A stretch of 64,000 nucleotides of DNA from Maratus speciosus (GCA_963932465.1 OZ010796.1:79307292-79371291); one strand, 5' to 3'. Positions 32,736 through 45,532 are shown, counted from the first letter of the stretch. The notes: generated from the letters alone by a model not told the origin. Program-made: numbers and translations.

Positions 32736-32974
32736 TCTAAACTCTTGGGCAAAACTTTAAGGGGTGATAGTACACATAAAGACAAACAATATTAAACAGG
32801 AAACTAAGGGTCCCAAACGTCTTCGGAAAGAGATAGGCGCCATTAAAGTTTAGGGTCCAAAATTTCAAATGATTATAAAAAACGGAAAAATTGGTCGATT
32901 CGTTTGCGCTTTTCACTAAAACTATTCTTTATGTCAGTATTTTCTTGAAAATAAATTTTAAAGAAAACAATCCT

Positions 32975-33179
32975 CTAAAACAATAAAAAAATTGATTTTT
33001 TTAAATAAAAACCTTCTTGGGGGTCTTTTTACCAAAATTTGGGGGGGGGGGGGAGTTGCCGGTGAAATTTTGGTGGGAAGTTACAAATTCGGATTCAGCG
33101 ACCCAAAAAAGATAAAGAGAGCCGATTTCCAGAACTTACCATTAATTTTGTTAGGTAAAATTCCCTATTGCCTGGACTA
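32975..33179 (-). repeat. Partial copy of element H
   Basis: Matches the right end of H, from an ACAATAAAAAAATTGATTTT string through a G-run and TTCGGATTCAGCGACCC to CTATTGCCTGGACT. It is a solo end fragment about 650 bp beyond H. Confidence 0.8.
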
Positions 33180-33276
33180 TTATGCCAAGTTTAAAAAGAC
33201 TGATTACTTTAACAAAAGTAAAATGAAGAAAAATTATGCATTGAACACTGATTTATGTTGTGCTTAGCAATTGCCT

Positions 33277-33477
33277 GCTATTGACAGTGTTGCCAGATTG
33301 GGGACTTTTTTAATTCAGATTATTTGACTGTCACCACTTTTTAAAAATAGTATAATTCGCTTATTTTTCAGAATTTTTAATCTATTTTTAAAGTAGAATA
33401 TTTCTATTTAAAAAAAAGCGATGACAATCAACAATCTGGGGATGAAAAAGTCCCCAATCTGCAACACTGTCCATTGA
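33277..33477. mobile_element. hAT-type MITE, TIR CAGTGTTGCCAGATTGGGGA
   Basis: CAGTGTTGCCAGATTGGGGA at 33285 and the near-exact inverse ending CACTG at 33469 enclose 185 bp. Flanking 8-mers GCTATTGA and TCCATTGA agree at 6 of 8, consistent with a hAT target duplication. Confidence 0.75.
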
Positions 33478-33479
33478 TC

Positions 33480-34210
33480 TCATTTAATTCAGTCAATTCA
33501 AAAATATTATAAAAGTAGCAAGCAAACGTAATTTCGATTCGATTACATATTTCCATTAAGTATAAATAGTAACTTTCTAAATCACGGTTAAATTAACATT
33601 AAAATGTAGAGGATGTTCACACATTTTTGTAACCATTTTGGCTTTCTCTATGATTTAAATATAAATTAAAACAAAATGAATAAAACCTATATGGCATCAA
33701 TTCAGAATAGGATTTAATTATAGTCTGCACCATTAAACACTCTTTGCTATAAAATGATGTCGCTGGAAAATAAACAATGAATCATAGGTTATGTATTTGC
33801 GCTTTATGAAGAAAAATACATTAAATAACTTTTTGGCGGGTAATCAGATCCAAAAATGGTAAATAGAAAGAAAAAAACGGTCAAGTGCGAGTATTACTCG
33901 CTCTCATAGGGTTCCGGTCAATAAATATATGAATTACAGTAAAGCGACGATTATACGTCTTTTAAGCAGTGTTGGGCACGCTCACAAAAAAAACGAACTA
34001 ATTCAAACTCAAACTCAGTTTCTCAAAAATGAGTCAAGTTCACGTTCAAATTCAAAATTTTACAAATGAACTCGTTCAACTCAAACTCATCTATGAAAGT
34101 AAGCGAAGTTCACTAAAAACTCGTTTTTTTTTTTTTTTTTTTTTTAATATATTATATATTAGAATTTGATCGTCCAAATTTACAAAAAATTATGAACTTA
34201 TCTTTTGGTT
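33480..34210. other. Non-coding stretch with a lone hAT-like end
   Basis: CAGTGTTGGGCACGCTCAC at 33969 begins like a hAT MITE rich in CAAACTCA/GTTCA strings, but no closing end was found before repeat D3. A T-run sits at 34125-34145. Confidence 0.35.
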
Positions 34211-34287
34211 ATTCGATGTAAGGGTCGTCTTCATGGGTCCGGCCCAATTTTCCTTCCCGACACTAGGTCCGAGCTTGGTTTGGGGAT

Positions 34288-35878
34288 TACAGTAAACTCT
34301 GTCTAAGCCGGAATCGGTCGGGACCGAGAAAAATTTCCGTGATAGACAATAGTCTGGCTTATGCAAAAAAACTCCTTCTCCCACCGCCCACCAAAAAAAG
34401 TAATTCATAAATCGTACATATATATATTTTTTTTACGTTCGTAACTTTCCGTACCTTTCTTTAAAATAAAACTTTTAATGAAATCAGACTTGCTATTAAA
34501 TTTATTGTTATTAATAATTTCGATAAACATTATTTAAACATAAAAAGAGGTATTACCAATACGAAATTGCTTAAATTCTGAAATTTACTAATAATCATTT
34601 AATTTAACCGATACATGTAACATACATCATATTTCACATAGTAGTTTAAAGAATCAAAAAATAATCTTTTATCGACCCTTGTTTTTTCTTTAGGTTAGCC
34701 ATGCATTCTTCACTGACACGTAAGTCTGATTTGCATTTACCGCATTTATTTATTATTATACCGAAACATTTATCGGCATTTTTTGTTGTTATTGTTTGAA
34801 CACGATTTTTTTTAAAAATATAAACAAATTTGAAGTTTACACGCACACACACACACACACAAAAAAATAAATAAATAAATAAATAAACTTCGGGAAAGAA
34901 ACAGAAAGCGGTGACTTTGAATGCGAATCACTTTGAATTTTAGTACAACCTTAAGATTGTTTTCAACTGCTCTGCTCAACAAGTGAAAAACGTTTTGACG
35001 AATTCCCAAATTCATTTTTTAATGGAAAGATATGAAATTGGAAAGCCTGACCATGGAAGCGATTTGGAATCGAACTGTTTTTTCATTTTTTTGATAAATA
35101 AATGACCTATTGAGTTATAAGCGAGTTTGATCACGTGAAAAACACATTTTTCAACCTTTCTTGAATGGTTATTCTTCTTTCGCGTGGAAATTCGGTTCAA
35201 AACGCCCACTTTGCACTATTTTCTGAAAGATCTATTGCGTTTGAAAAAAAAAAAAAAAAAAATGGAAAAAACGGCTCGATTACATAGTGTCTGAACAACA
35301 ACACCTGCTAGTTTCATGCATTTCCGAACAAAAATAAATTAAAACTTATGTCATAAAGTTGCCCTTTTGGATTTGAGAACAACCTTAAAGCATAATATAT
35401 TGTACTTTAGACAATACATATTTTCATAAAGGTGCATTGCATTCTAATAGTAACAATAACTTTTAAATGCAAATTTATATAGGAAATAATGGCAAAAGCA
35501 AGAATTCCTTAAAATTTAAACAGTTTCTCTTCTTATGAATTAACTTTTTACAAAGTATTATGGAATTTAATTATTATGCTCGCGATTGAGTATTTGACGT
35601 ATATATATCACTTTTAAAGTTCCATAAACGAAAGGCCTTTCATTTTTAAAGTTCTATAAACGAAAGGCCTTTCATTTTTTAAATATCCCTTTTTCCGCCT
35701 TCAAAATTTTCGTTTCGGTTAGACCTTAAAACCCTTTCCGTTTCCGCGTTAGACAGATTCCGTCTCATGCAGCAAGAATTAATTTTATTTTCTATAGGTT
35801 CGCCGGGACTTGAAAATTTTTCCGCGGTAGACAGATTTCCGGCTTACACGGAGTCCGCCTTAGACAGAATTTGCTGTA
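34288..35878. mobile_element. Tigger-like element, TIR CAGTAAACTCTGTCTAAGCC
   Basis: CAGTAAACTCTGTCTAAGCC begins at 34290. The right end, ending CTG at 35876, reads inversely CAGCAAATTCTGTCTAAGGC, and TA flanks both sides. Similarity extends about 80 bp inward (CCGGGAC, AAAATTTCC). It is about 1.15 kb without the nested family A copy. No transposase frame remains. Confidence 0.75.
34951..35388 (+). mobile_element. Family A MITE, complete copy
   Basis: TTAAGATTGTTTTCAA at 34951 and TTGAGAACAACCTTAA ending at 35388 are inverted ends including TTAA. The interior follows the family order, and an A-run lies at 35244-35262 after GATCTATTGCGTTT. It is 438 bp and nested in the Tigger-like element. 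Confidence 0.9.
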
Positions 35879-36076
35879 CTTTTTTCTAGAGCTTCAGACC
35901 GAGATGAGCCGGGGACTGGATTTATTTCCCGGCCCAAGTCGAGGCTAGACTGCATTCTTCTTGAGGTATGAACAGGCAGAAATTTTCAGTCCCAGTTCCA
36001 ATCCAGCTGATATGAAAATCATTGGACCGGCTAATTTATTACCGGCTAATTAATATCAGTAAAATTTGGCCCGGCC

Positions 36077-36113
<37 letters not shown>

Positions 36114-36216
36114 GCACGTATTTTTAAATCTCTATTATTCCACAATTAAAATTGGTATATTTATTTTTATTATTTTTTAAGATGGGTAGATGCATTTCTA
36201 GGCAATAAAATTAAAA

Positions 36217-36436
36217 TACAGTAAAACCTCAAAAAAAGAACCTGCCTCTGGCGGAATCCCGTGTTTAACAAAATAAAACAAAAATGTTGATCTATTTAAA
36301 ATGAGGATAACAATACTTGTGAAAATAATGTAATGCATTTACAACAGACGATGAACCTGCTCATAGAGGAACCTGTCCATAACGGATTTTTCTTCTTTCC
36401 TATGCCATTATGTCTCAGAAGATTTTTATAGTATAG
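36217..36436. mobile_element. Small Tigger-like MITE in D3
   Basis: CAGTAAAACCTC at 36219 after TA; the right end near 36432 (TTTTATAGTATAG) is decayed. The same MITE occupies the same place in D1 (46620-47231), so its insertion predates the split of the two D copies. Confidence 0.6.
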
Positions 36437-36792
36437 AATTTTAATTTTTTTTAAATCTCTAAGCCATAGAATGTGCATTAACGATATTAATGATAATTAT
36501 GACATTCACCTATAATCAGATGCTTTTAAAAAATAAGTCCGCAGCTCACTTAAAAAAAAAAAAAAATGAAGAATAAAAAGATAAAATAAGTATTTTTAGT
36601 TAGGACTTCTCGTACAAGACAATTTTAACATTATAGGTGTAAAAATCTATATTCAGCAGGATTGAGCTTGGTCGGCCCTAGCGCAGTTAATTTCTTGTGC
36701 AGTCTGGGCCGAAGTTTTAGTTTTTATACCGGACTTGGTCCATAATGTTTTTGAACGCGTATCAATTTTAACTACCAACGTACACATCCATA

Positions 36793-38066
36793 TGGACTAT
36801 ACATACATAAAGTTATTGACTTTTTGTTAGTTTTGGACCCCCTCCCCCCCTTTCGATATCACACGTTACCGTTCCTTGACCCCCCCCCCCCCCACACACA
36901 CACACATAATGATATCGTTATCAATGTCTAAAAATTATTTTTTTTTTCGGATTCTTTTCCTTTCGTTTCGAGTGATGTAGTTATATTTATTTTTCGCATA
37001 CTTTATTGATTCAGGTGAAGTCAATAAAATATCCCTTTATATATGAAATAACTTTATATCAAATAACACTTAAGGCTGTTCTCCCCTCTCTGCTCAACAA
37101 GCGCAAAACGTTTTGACACATTTACAAATTTATTTTTTAACGGAAAGATATAAAAATGTAAGACCTGACTATGGAAGCGATTTGGAATCGAACTGTGTTT
37201 TTTATTTTTTGATAAATAAATTACCTATTGAGTTACAAGTGATTTTGATCACCTTGACAAGATGTTTTTCTCCCTTCCCTTACTATTTTTTTCTGCTTTC
37301 TTCGGGAACTTCGGCTCAAAACGTCAACTTTGACACTATTTTCTGAAAGATCTATTGCGTTTCCAAAAAAAAAAAAAAAAAAAAAAAAACAGAAAAAGCA
37401 GTTCGATTACATAGTTTCTGAACATCAGCATCTGCTAGTTTCCTGCATTTCCGAACAAAAATAAATTAAAACATGTCATAAAGTTGCCCGTTTGGATTTG
37501 AGAATAGCCTTAAAAGAAATAGTTACTATTTAAAAGAATTTAATAATATATTTTTGTTATATAATGCATTGAACAGTCATAATGTCTTTTTGCACTTGCA
37601 CCTGCACGGGTGGAGGGGGGCGGCAGACAGAGCTTCTTATCAACAAAACAGATCGACAACATTCTTTCTCTTTTATTTACTAGTAAACACAAGTATTATT
37701 TCAAACGTACTTCGCATATGCTTTCTCGAAAAGCGTATTATATATGCGTACACATGACAGAAGAAAAGGAATGACAAACGTTGGAGTAGTCTACAATTTT
37801 GGAATTAAATAATTTATAATCATTTAATGATTTTAATAATATCTTTGCGTTTCCATAAGACTATATAAGACTAAAAAAACAGACTATTTTGATGCAAAGA
37901 CAAAGTTACAAATAAAAAGAGGAAATTTTGGTTGGATCAAAAATGATAACAATATCATAAGACAACCCCCTCCTCCCCCTAGAGATATCTTACGATATCA
38001 TGTGCCAGACCCCCCCCCTCCCCTCTAAAACGATAATGTTTTATATATGCACAGTCCCTAACAGAA
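36793..38066 (-). repeat. Repeat P, copy 2
   Basis: Inverted homologue of 11592-12806, with the same mirrored ends (TATACATACATAAAGTTATT left, ATGTTTTATATATGCACAG right). It lacks the family C MITE present in P1 but carries a family A MITE (37070-37513) absent from P1. Without it, P2 is about 835 bp. Confidence 0.7.
37070..37513 (+). mobile_element. Family A MITE with demonstrable TTAA duplication
   Basis: TTAAGGCTGTTCTC starts at 37070 and GAGAATAGCCTTAA ends at 37513. The flanks read ATAACAC-TTAA and TTAA-AAGAAATAG. The matching site in P1 (inverse of about 12126-12150) reads AACACTTAAAAAAAATAG, with one TTAA. This filled/empty pair shows insertion into TTAA with duplication of the four bases. 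The A-run is at 37362-37389. Confidence 0.93.
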
Positions 38067-38069
38067 AAA

Positions 38070-39470
38070 AAAGAAAAAAAAAACATTTCTGATAGAATTT
38101 GTTGAAAGAAATTTGGGATTAGGGGTTTTAATACGCTCGATTACGACAGGTTGACACAACACAAATATTCAGACATTTGAAATATATATTTGACTTTCAC
38201 AGAAAATTAACAGATTAAACGATACTGTTTCCGGGAAAATTTTTGTTTACGAATTATACAAGAGTACTGTATTCGAGAAAAGCTGTTATAAATCATTGTA
38301 CCGTAACCGCTTCTATTACTACGCGCGCTGCGTGGGGTCATATCGACTGACTTTAAAAAGTATCCCTGACAAGAAGGGAGAAAGTGCAAACAAACAATCG
38401 CCCCGAGCAAATTTCTCCTTACAAAGTTAAACAGTTCGAATACGCTTTGTCATCGTGTGGGAAAAATAATCGCATGTCTAGGTTTTTGCTTGAAGCATGA
38501 TTTGTGAATTGAAAACCATAGAAAATTTTCTGTTCATCTCTTAAAATTTTTAAATGAAAAAATCTGAATATTTACAACTTTAAGAAAAATGCTAATTCAT
38601 AAGCTGTCGTATTTTTTAATTTGTTACAGAATATATTAGCATATTCTGTATTAACAATCAAAGAAAAAAGCTCACCGCTATTTCTTACAAGAACCAAAAA
38701 ATACATTACATATAAAACGATTTTTAAGGCATTTAGATCTATCTTTTGGAAGGATATAGCCAAAGATTCTTTTATACAGCTATATTCATTTAATAGCACT
38801 TATTACTTCTACAGTTTTTTCCTCCGTAATTTTTAACAAGTCTGTACTCACAACAAAACTTACTACTTTGTGACACATTTATGAAATAATTTTCATTCTT
38901 AAATTGGTACATTTTATGGTTATTCTTATTCATATAAAAAGAAATTGAATAATCTCTCTCTCTTTTTCCTGTAAAAGAAAAATATATTTAAGAAAATGGT
39001 GTCAAAATGGATGTTTTGAGCGAATTTCAGAGAATCAAAACAACCACAGAAAGTTCGTCATCATGGTGCATTAAAAAAAAAAAAAAAATCATGATGCAAT
39101 AAATTTAATGGAAAATGAAAAATAGTAAATAAATATAGCCTTTCACTTTAATTTATTTTTCACCGTTGCATATGTATTATCTTCCCTTTTTTATGATTTC
39201 AACTTACGAGCAATAGAAAAATTAATATGATGTCGAATTAAAAACTCAAATGGTATGGTTCATTTAAAAAAATGCTTGTGTTATTAAACATAATTTATCT
39301 TGATACGAAAATTTACATAAGATTTTTACATAAAAATTTTATGAAAAATTAACAATATTACTTAAAAAAATATATTACTGTGTCTTTATAGATATGCATT
39401 ACCTGTATCCAAAATTTGGAATGCGATTGAATTAACCCCTAGAATAATTATTTGAATAGATTTGTTATTA
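38070..39470. other. A+T-rich stretch, no supported gene
   Basis: A G+C-richer patch at 38295-38400 and otherwise A/T-rich DNA. No splice-framed ORF or terminal repeat was recognised. Confidence 0.35.
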
Positions 39471-39474
39471 AAGA

Positions 39475-39722
39475 GGGGCTCGACTCCCTACGAGATACGC
39501 TCGCCAATACACGCCCAGTCTCCTCATGCTCAAAACCCAAGCTTATTTGCTATGTTTTAAAAATATTACATGATTACAAAAGATTCTGTGGTAGTATCAC
39601 GGCTAATCGAGATCTTCTGTAACTGGGTTGCCATGAATTCAACCATTGATTTGGAAATTGCATCAGCTCCCAAGGCCGCATCTACCGCAGTAGCGATAGC
39701 TGACGGCCATTTTCGTAATTAA
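39475..39722 (-). pseudogene. Coding-like island, unknown protein
   Basis: Minus strand, about 39715-39568, reads AIATAVDAALGADAISKSMV followed by EFMATQLQKISISRDTTTES, an Ala/Ser-rich amphipathic peptide. Then, in another frame, about 39540-39470 reads SLGFEHEETGRVLASVSRRE. Stops bound both pieces closely, and the 36-base gap is too short for a normal intron. G+C is higher than in the flanks. It is either a decayed coding sequence or chance; the family is unknown. Confidence 0.25.
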
Positions 39723-40256
39723 GTAAGATCAAATACACATTTCAAATGAAACATGTAAACATTACTATACAAGAATAATAACAAAGACAAATAATTTCAG
39801 TGAATAATTACAAAATTTTACAAGAAATAATAAATTTATAAATAAATATGCAGAGCTTTTGCAAAATTTAATAAGAAAATATTTCAGTTAAAAAAAAAAT
39901 GCAGCTAAAGTAATGCCGTTTAAGTTTTTTTTATGTTTAAAAGAGTCCCGTCTAAAATCAATATGATTATAAAACATTTCAAAAAATTTTATATAGAATA
40001 ATCGCATCTCTTAACCGTCCACAAACTGTGCTATCGTGTGCGAGTAAATCTGAAGTCATGATAGTCATAACTATTTATACCCCACCCCCTCCCCTTGGAA
40101 CACATATTTAGATAAGATAAATTAGATTTTTTTGAAAATTAAAGTAAAAGTAACAATAAAGCTATTTTCCCTTTTATAAAATAAAATCTAAAACTGGTAT
40201 TAATTAAAACAAACATACCTTTGAATATTTTCTGCTCTTTCATACACAGTATGGGT

Positions 40257-40737
40257 CAGTGGCAGAAAAAAAAGTAAACAACACCTACTAACTCAGCAAC
40301 TAATTATAATAGAAGAAAATTACTGGTACCAAACAATTGAAAATAAAGTCTACTTTTAAATGATGTATAGAAAATTTGCTTAGGAGGCTATCTACAAATC
40401 AAAAGCAGACCATACTTTGTTATTTTCAACAGCAATATCCAATTTTGACACTATATTTTAAATTTTCGGTTCAAACTATGCCTAGAAACAAAATTTAAAT
40501 TCATTTGGGTGATAAGACTTTGAATTATAAACATTCAAAATTTAGAGGTGTTAAATTACATTTTTATGTCTTTATTAATATCTCCTGAAATTATAATCCT
40601 AATGTGATAATTTTGTGTGTGGTTATAATACTAAAAAATTCAAACATAAATACATTAAATTTGTAATTATAAAAATTTCATAATATAAATTATGAATTAT
40701 GAAATTAATATTTAAAAAGAATATGATATATAACCGA

Positions 40738-40772
<35 letters not shown>

Positions 40773-41789
40773 ATAGATTTATATTTATTATATCCTGCTT
40801 TATGCGAATTCTGAATATAAAAATTTTCTCCGAAGTAGTTTTCGAATTATGATTAAAAACTGTCAAAATGGTTTAAGGAGCCATCTAGAAAAGCATAATT
40901 TGAAAAAATATATTTTACTCATTTTATTAAAATTTCAGGCTCGCAATAATCGAAAGATATTAAGCGAGTGAAATTGTCATATTGGCAAGAAATAATATAT
41001 TAAGGGTATATTTAAAAAAATATTTTCTCACGCGCAACTATTCAAAATTTTCGGACGCATTTTCAGACTCATTTTTAAAGGTGAAACTTGCTGACACGAT
41101 TTTGGAAGAGATGTATAAGTGGCCGCATGTTTTCATTTTTCGTTCAATTCATTAGAACTTGATTTATAAACAATTATTTTCTCAGTACGACCATCATTTT
41201 AGTTCCCAGCTCTCTCGCTCCGGGAAATTCGGGTCAAAACACCCACTTTGACGGCATTTTTTTGCAATATAGTGTGCCTTTATTAAAAAATCGACAAGCA
41301 CGGGCCATTATATAGTTTCTGAAAAAGAGAATCTCCCAATGGGATGTGTTTCAGAACAAAAATGAATTTAAGATTGAATCGGAAAATAAGTTGTTTGGAT
41401 TGTAAAACACCCTTAGTAGAAGTGAGATCTGTAGCATTTCAATAATCGAGTACTGAACTTCAATTTGGATACAGCCCCTAAAATGTGCCCATTTTAAAAT
41501 AATTTCTCTGAAACTAATCTTACGAATTTCATGAAAAAAAATTTTTTTTTGGTTAATTGAAGGGAGTAGAATTTATTTATGGTGTCAAACTTGAGTATTG
41601 CTATTGAAAAAAAAAAAAAAAAAAAAAAAAAATTAGGTTTGTTTTGATATGTAGATGGCCTCTAAGCAAATTTTATATACATCATTTAAAAGTAGACTTT
41701 ATTTCCAACCGTTTGGTACCAGTCACTTTCTTCTACATTAATTTGATGCAGAGTTAGTTGGGGTAATTTTTTTTTTTTTCCACGACTGT
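40257..41789. mobile_element. Element I with about 140-bp TIRs
   Basis: The left arm 40257-40402 and inverted right arm about 41636-41789 share CTGGTACCAAAC, AATAAAGTCTACTTTTAAAT and AAATTTGCTTAG strings. The ends read CAGTGGCAG (left) and CAGTCGTGG (right, minus strand). It is about 1.1 kb without its family A insertion. No transposase. Confidence 0.65.
41000..41416 (+). mobile_element. Family A MITE, GGGTGT subfamily
   Basis: TTAAGGGTATATTT at 41000 to AAAACACCCTTAG at 41416. The interior shows TTTTCAGACTCATTTTTAAA, AACAATTATTTTCTCAGTA, CACCCACTTTGACGGC and TATATAGTTTCTGA. It is nested in element I. Confidence 0.88.
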
Positions 41790-41799
41790 AAGATTCACA

Positions 41800-42470
41800 G
41801 AAAATGTTTAGCCACAGCAACCTGATATCTATACATTGTTTCCTAGAATTTAGCTTAGGAGTTCTACGACCAAGGTCATTTTATACAATAGGAGAGTAGA
41901 TGTCTTATCTCAGAAGAACGTACAATAGAGGTCCCTCTTTGAGCTCGAGGCATCATAAAAATATCCAGACCTTGTTTACCACCTTGTTTCTTAAAGAATC
42001 AATCTCATAGTTGGCATGTCTGTTGTTATGTTGTATATTACTTATGTGACTTTGACTGTGCCCTCCTCCCCCTCACTTAAACAGTAAACCACAATTTGCG
42101 TTTTATTGGGTCTTGTTATTATAACTTATCATTTATAGCTCTACTGCTCTTTTAAATAATCCTTTTTTCACAATTTTTTTTTTTTTGGGGGGGGGGGGGG
42201 GTTCTAGTCGGAAATATGGTGGGAATACCCATGATTTGCTAAATCCTACACCCATGATTAGGAATTACAATGTGAATATATAATTGTGTTAAAAATTTAA
42301 AAGCGTTTGCTAAATAGAGGTACCCGCTTTTCGTATGTGTCTGCTATGGAGATCATATAGCATATAGATTTTTAACCTTTTTATTTTCGACATTCTTTTG
42401 AAAATTCTAGCCTTCCCAAATCCGACCCGGAAGAGTCAAAACAAATTCTGAAACCGAACCAGAAACAGAA
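41800..42470. other. Non-coding stretch with a G-run
   Basis: A T-run then G-run lies at about 42170-42200. No gene or repeat end was supported. Confidence 0.35.
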
Positions 42471-42477
42471 GGCCAAG

Positions 42478-42898
42478 TCCTTCGAAGAGCAAAAGGACAA
42501 CTTTATGACATAAGTTTTAATTTATTTTTGTTCGGAAATGCATGAAACTAGAAGGTGTTGTTGTTCAGAAACTATGTCATCGAACTGTTTTTTCCGTTTT
42601 TTTGGAAACGCAATAGATCTTTCAGAAAATAGTGTCAAAGTGGGAGTTTTGAACCGAATTTCCGCGCGAATTAAGAATAACCACTCAAAAAAGGTTGAAA
42701 AAGTCTTTGTCACGTGATCAAAATCGCTTATAACTCAATAGGTAATTTATTGATTAAAAAAATGGAAAACACAGTTCGATTCCAAATCGCTTCCCTAGTC
42801 AGGCCTTCCAGTTTTATATCTTTCCATTAAAAAAAGAATTTGTAAATGCGTCAAAACGTTTTGCACTTCTTCAGCAGAGCAGTTGAGAACATCCTTAA
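42478..42898 (-). mobile_element. Family A MITE, inverted copy
   Basis: GTTGAGAACATCCTTAA ends at 42898. On the minus strand the copy follows the GGCTGT subfamily through GAAGCGATTTGGAATCGAAC, ATCACGTGAC and TTCGGTTCAAAACTCCCAC. The left terminus (about 42478) has lost its TTAA. The internal A-tract is only about 8 bases. Confidence 0.85.
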
Positions 42899-43220
42899 GT
42901 GTTCGACAGGCAGATCTTTCTTAACATTATACAGGCCACAAACACTGTTGCTGATTTTTTATTCAGATTTCGATTTCAGATTATAAGATTTTTAATACTA
43001 ATTCTCCTTCATTTTATTCATTAAATGTTTATAATTATAATAATCAAAAATAACTATTTAAACTTTCTAGGAAGAATTTAGAATATTTTAATGACAGTTT
43101 TATAAGTGACAGATAATGTGCATCAGCAACCTGTATAGTATTAATTGTTTCGAATAGATATTTATTTTTACGTCGATATGCTTAAACTTTTGTCTTGTGC
43201 AAAAAAATTCTAACAACAAC

Positions 43221-43417
<197 letters not shown>

Positions 43418-44924
43418 CAGTCTCTTTTTCATGTTTATATTGTTCATTTTAAATAAAAATGCCATAGACCAGAGACCTGCTTGGATTGGGCCTGGGCCTT
43501 TTTTCATTCACAGGAATCGGGCCGAGCGGGGCCTAGTTACTACTCTTTCCGGTCTGGACTCGGACCTTTTTCCTGAAGGAGCGGACAGGGTCTAGCTTAT
43601 TTTCTCCGTACCGAACCGGGACTGTTATCATTCTTCCTAGTCTTCACTGGCCTATATTTTCAGTCCCGGTTTTGACACAGCCCGTATGAAAATTATTGTC
43701 TCGGCGTGGCCTAGTCCATTGAAAGATCCGTAAAATTTGGCCTGGCCCAAAAATTTTTGCAAACAATGCATACTTTTTTAAATCGCCTTTATTCTGCAAT
43801 TAAACATTTAATATTATTCTTTATAAAGAAACATTTAATATTATTCTTTATAAAGAATATTAAATTTCTAGGCTTGTTAACCCTTTTATGCCTGAATTTT
43901 TTTTTCTCAAATATGTTTGTAAAATCACTTTAAAATGTGGCAAAATGAACTGAAAAAAATACTAAAAAAAATTACGTTAAAATATTTTTGTATTTATTTG
44001 ATAAAATGCAAACATACTAAATATGTGAATATCCATACGTGGAAAAATGCATAATTCTATGTTTTGTCTAAATTTATATAAATTAAGTTTTGAAATTGTA
44101 TATTATATACTATAATTAGTATTTTTGTGAACTATTAAAAATAGATTTATTTCTTTACAGAGACTAATAACATTATAAGTATTATTAATAATGAATTAAG
44201 AATAATCGTATTTGAGGATAAAAAACAATTTATTTCAAAATCATCTTGAAAAGGACTTTACATAAATAACTGCCCCTAAATGGATATTAGAAATATCTAC
44301 CCATTTGTGCCTGGCGCCCTATATTTAGTACGCTACAAACATGCATAAAAATAGGCTTGAACTTATAATTTCGCAATTTAAAAAAAATACATATTTCAAA
44401 GAAGTTTACAAGCTAAGATTATGGCTTATTTATTTGGATCTTTGATACAAAAAATACACTTATTACATATTTAATTTTTACATTTCGCTATCTTGAAAAA
44501 TGAAAAATTTATAAACACCGAAAAAAAACCCCTTCATTTAAGCAAATAAATGTCAATCTTATGCTGTCATAGAAGTCTGCACGGGCCCGGACTTGGCCCG
44601 AGCCCGTACCCGGCCCGCAGGCCGGGCCGGCAAGGTGAAGGCGAATTTTCAAACGGACCGGGCCGGCAGAATTAGAACATCCTTTTCAACGGACCGGGCC
44701 GGGGCGATAAAAATATTGAACGGGTCTACCGGGCTGGGTCGGGTCGATAAAAAAAATAAGCGGGCCTACCGTCCGCTATAAAAACTTAATCGAAGTCGAT
44801 AAAATATGAGTAATTTTCAATGACTCATGGGGATCTTCGCGAGAATAAGTATAAATGTGCATCACGAGCCGGTGCCAGTTTGACAATATCAATTCAGAAA
44901 AGTAACATATCCAGCGTAGAGATC

Positions 44925-45337
44925 AGCATCGGACAGTATTTCCACCCTACACAGTTCGAAATTTTCTGAGACATTTTCAGACTCATTTTTAAAAGTAAAA
45001 ACATGAAACTTGCTGGGGGTGATTTTTGAAGACATGTTTAACATGCCGTGTGATTTCATTTTCAGCTCAATTAATTAGAATTTGATTTTTAAACAATTAT
45101 TTTCTGAGTATTACCATTTTTTCATTCCCAGATCGCCCGCTTCGGAAAATTCGGTTCAAAACGCCAACTTTGACAGCGTTTCATACAATATTTTCTGCAT
45201 TTATCAAAAAATCGAGAAGAACGGCACATTATGTAGTTTCTAAATAAGAGTATTTCCCAGTTTGATGCGTTTGAGAGCAAAAATGAATTTTAAAAGGAAT
45301 CAGAAAATAAGCAGTTTGGATCGGAATACACCCTTAA
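44925..45337 (+). mobile_element. Family A MITE in D2
   Basis: The right end GGAATACACCCTTAA finishes at 45337 and the interior is nearly identical to the copy at 46667-47091. The left 20 bp are altered (the TTAAGGGTGT is lost). Confidence 0.85.
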
Positions 45338-45532
45338 ATGGTATCTGAGCCCGGACTTTTTCTTTTCAGCAGACTCGTGCCGAGATCAGGATTGCCTTTT
45401 CCCCCCTACATATTCGCGCAAGCCTGGAACTGGATTTTATTGTTCTCAGGATGTGTAGGGAAGGCAATATGTTTTGTAAAAACATTAATAGCGATAACGA
45501 ACTTCTGTTAAATGAATCTTTGGAAATATATC

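Larger units (their letters stand above)
34215..36745 (+). repeat. GGCCC-rich repeat D, copy 3, interrupted
   Basis: The halves 34215-34288 and 35880-36745 together match 43470-43870 plus 46602-46665 and 49175-49330 (CCCAGTTCCAATCC, TCATTGGACCGG, ATTTCTAGGCAATAAAATT, GTATTTTTAGTTAGGA). The gap is a Tigger-like insertion. D is about 1 kb when insertions are removed. Confidence 0.6.

Noticed and set aside
33963..34130. CAGTGTTGGGCACG as a hAT MITE
   Set aside because: Only one end is visible; no inverse partner or flanking duplication.
44593..44781. Arg/Gly/Ala-rich ORF
   Set aside because: By-product of the GGCC-rich margin of repeat D2, which recurs in other frames elsewhere.
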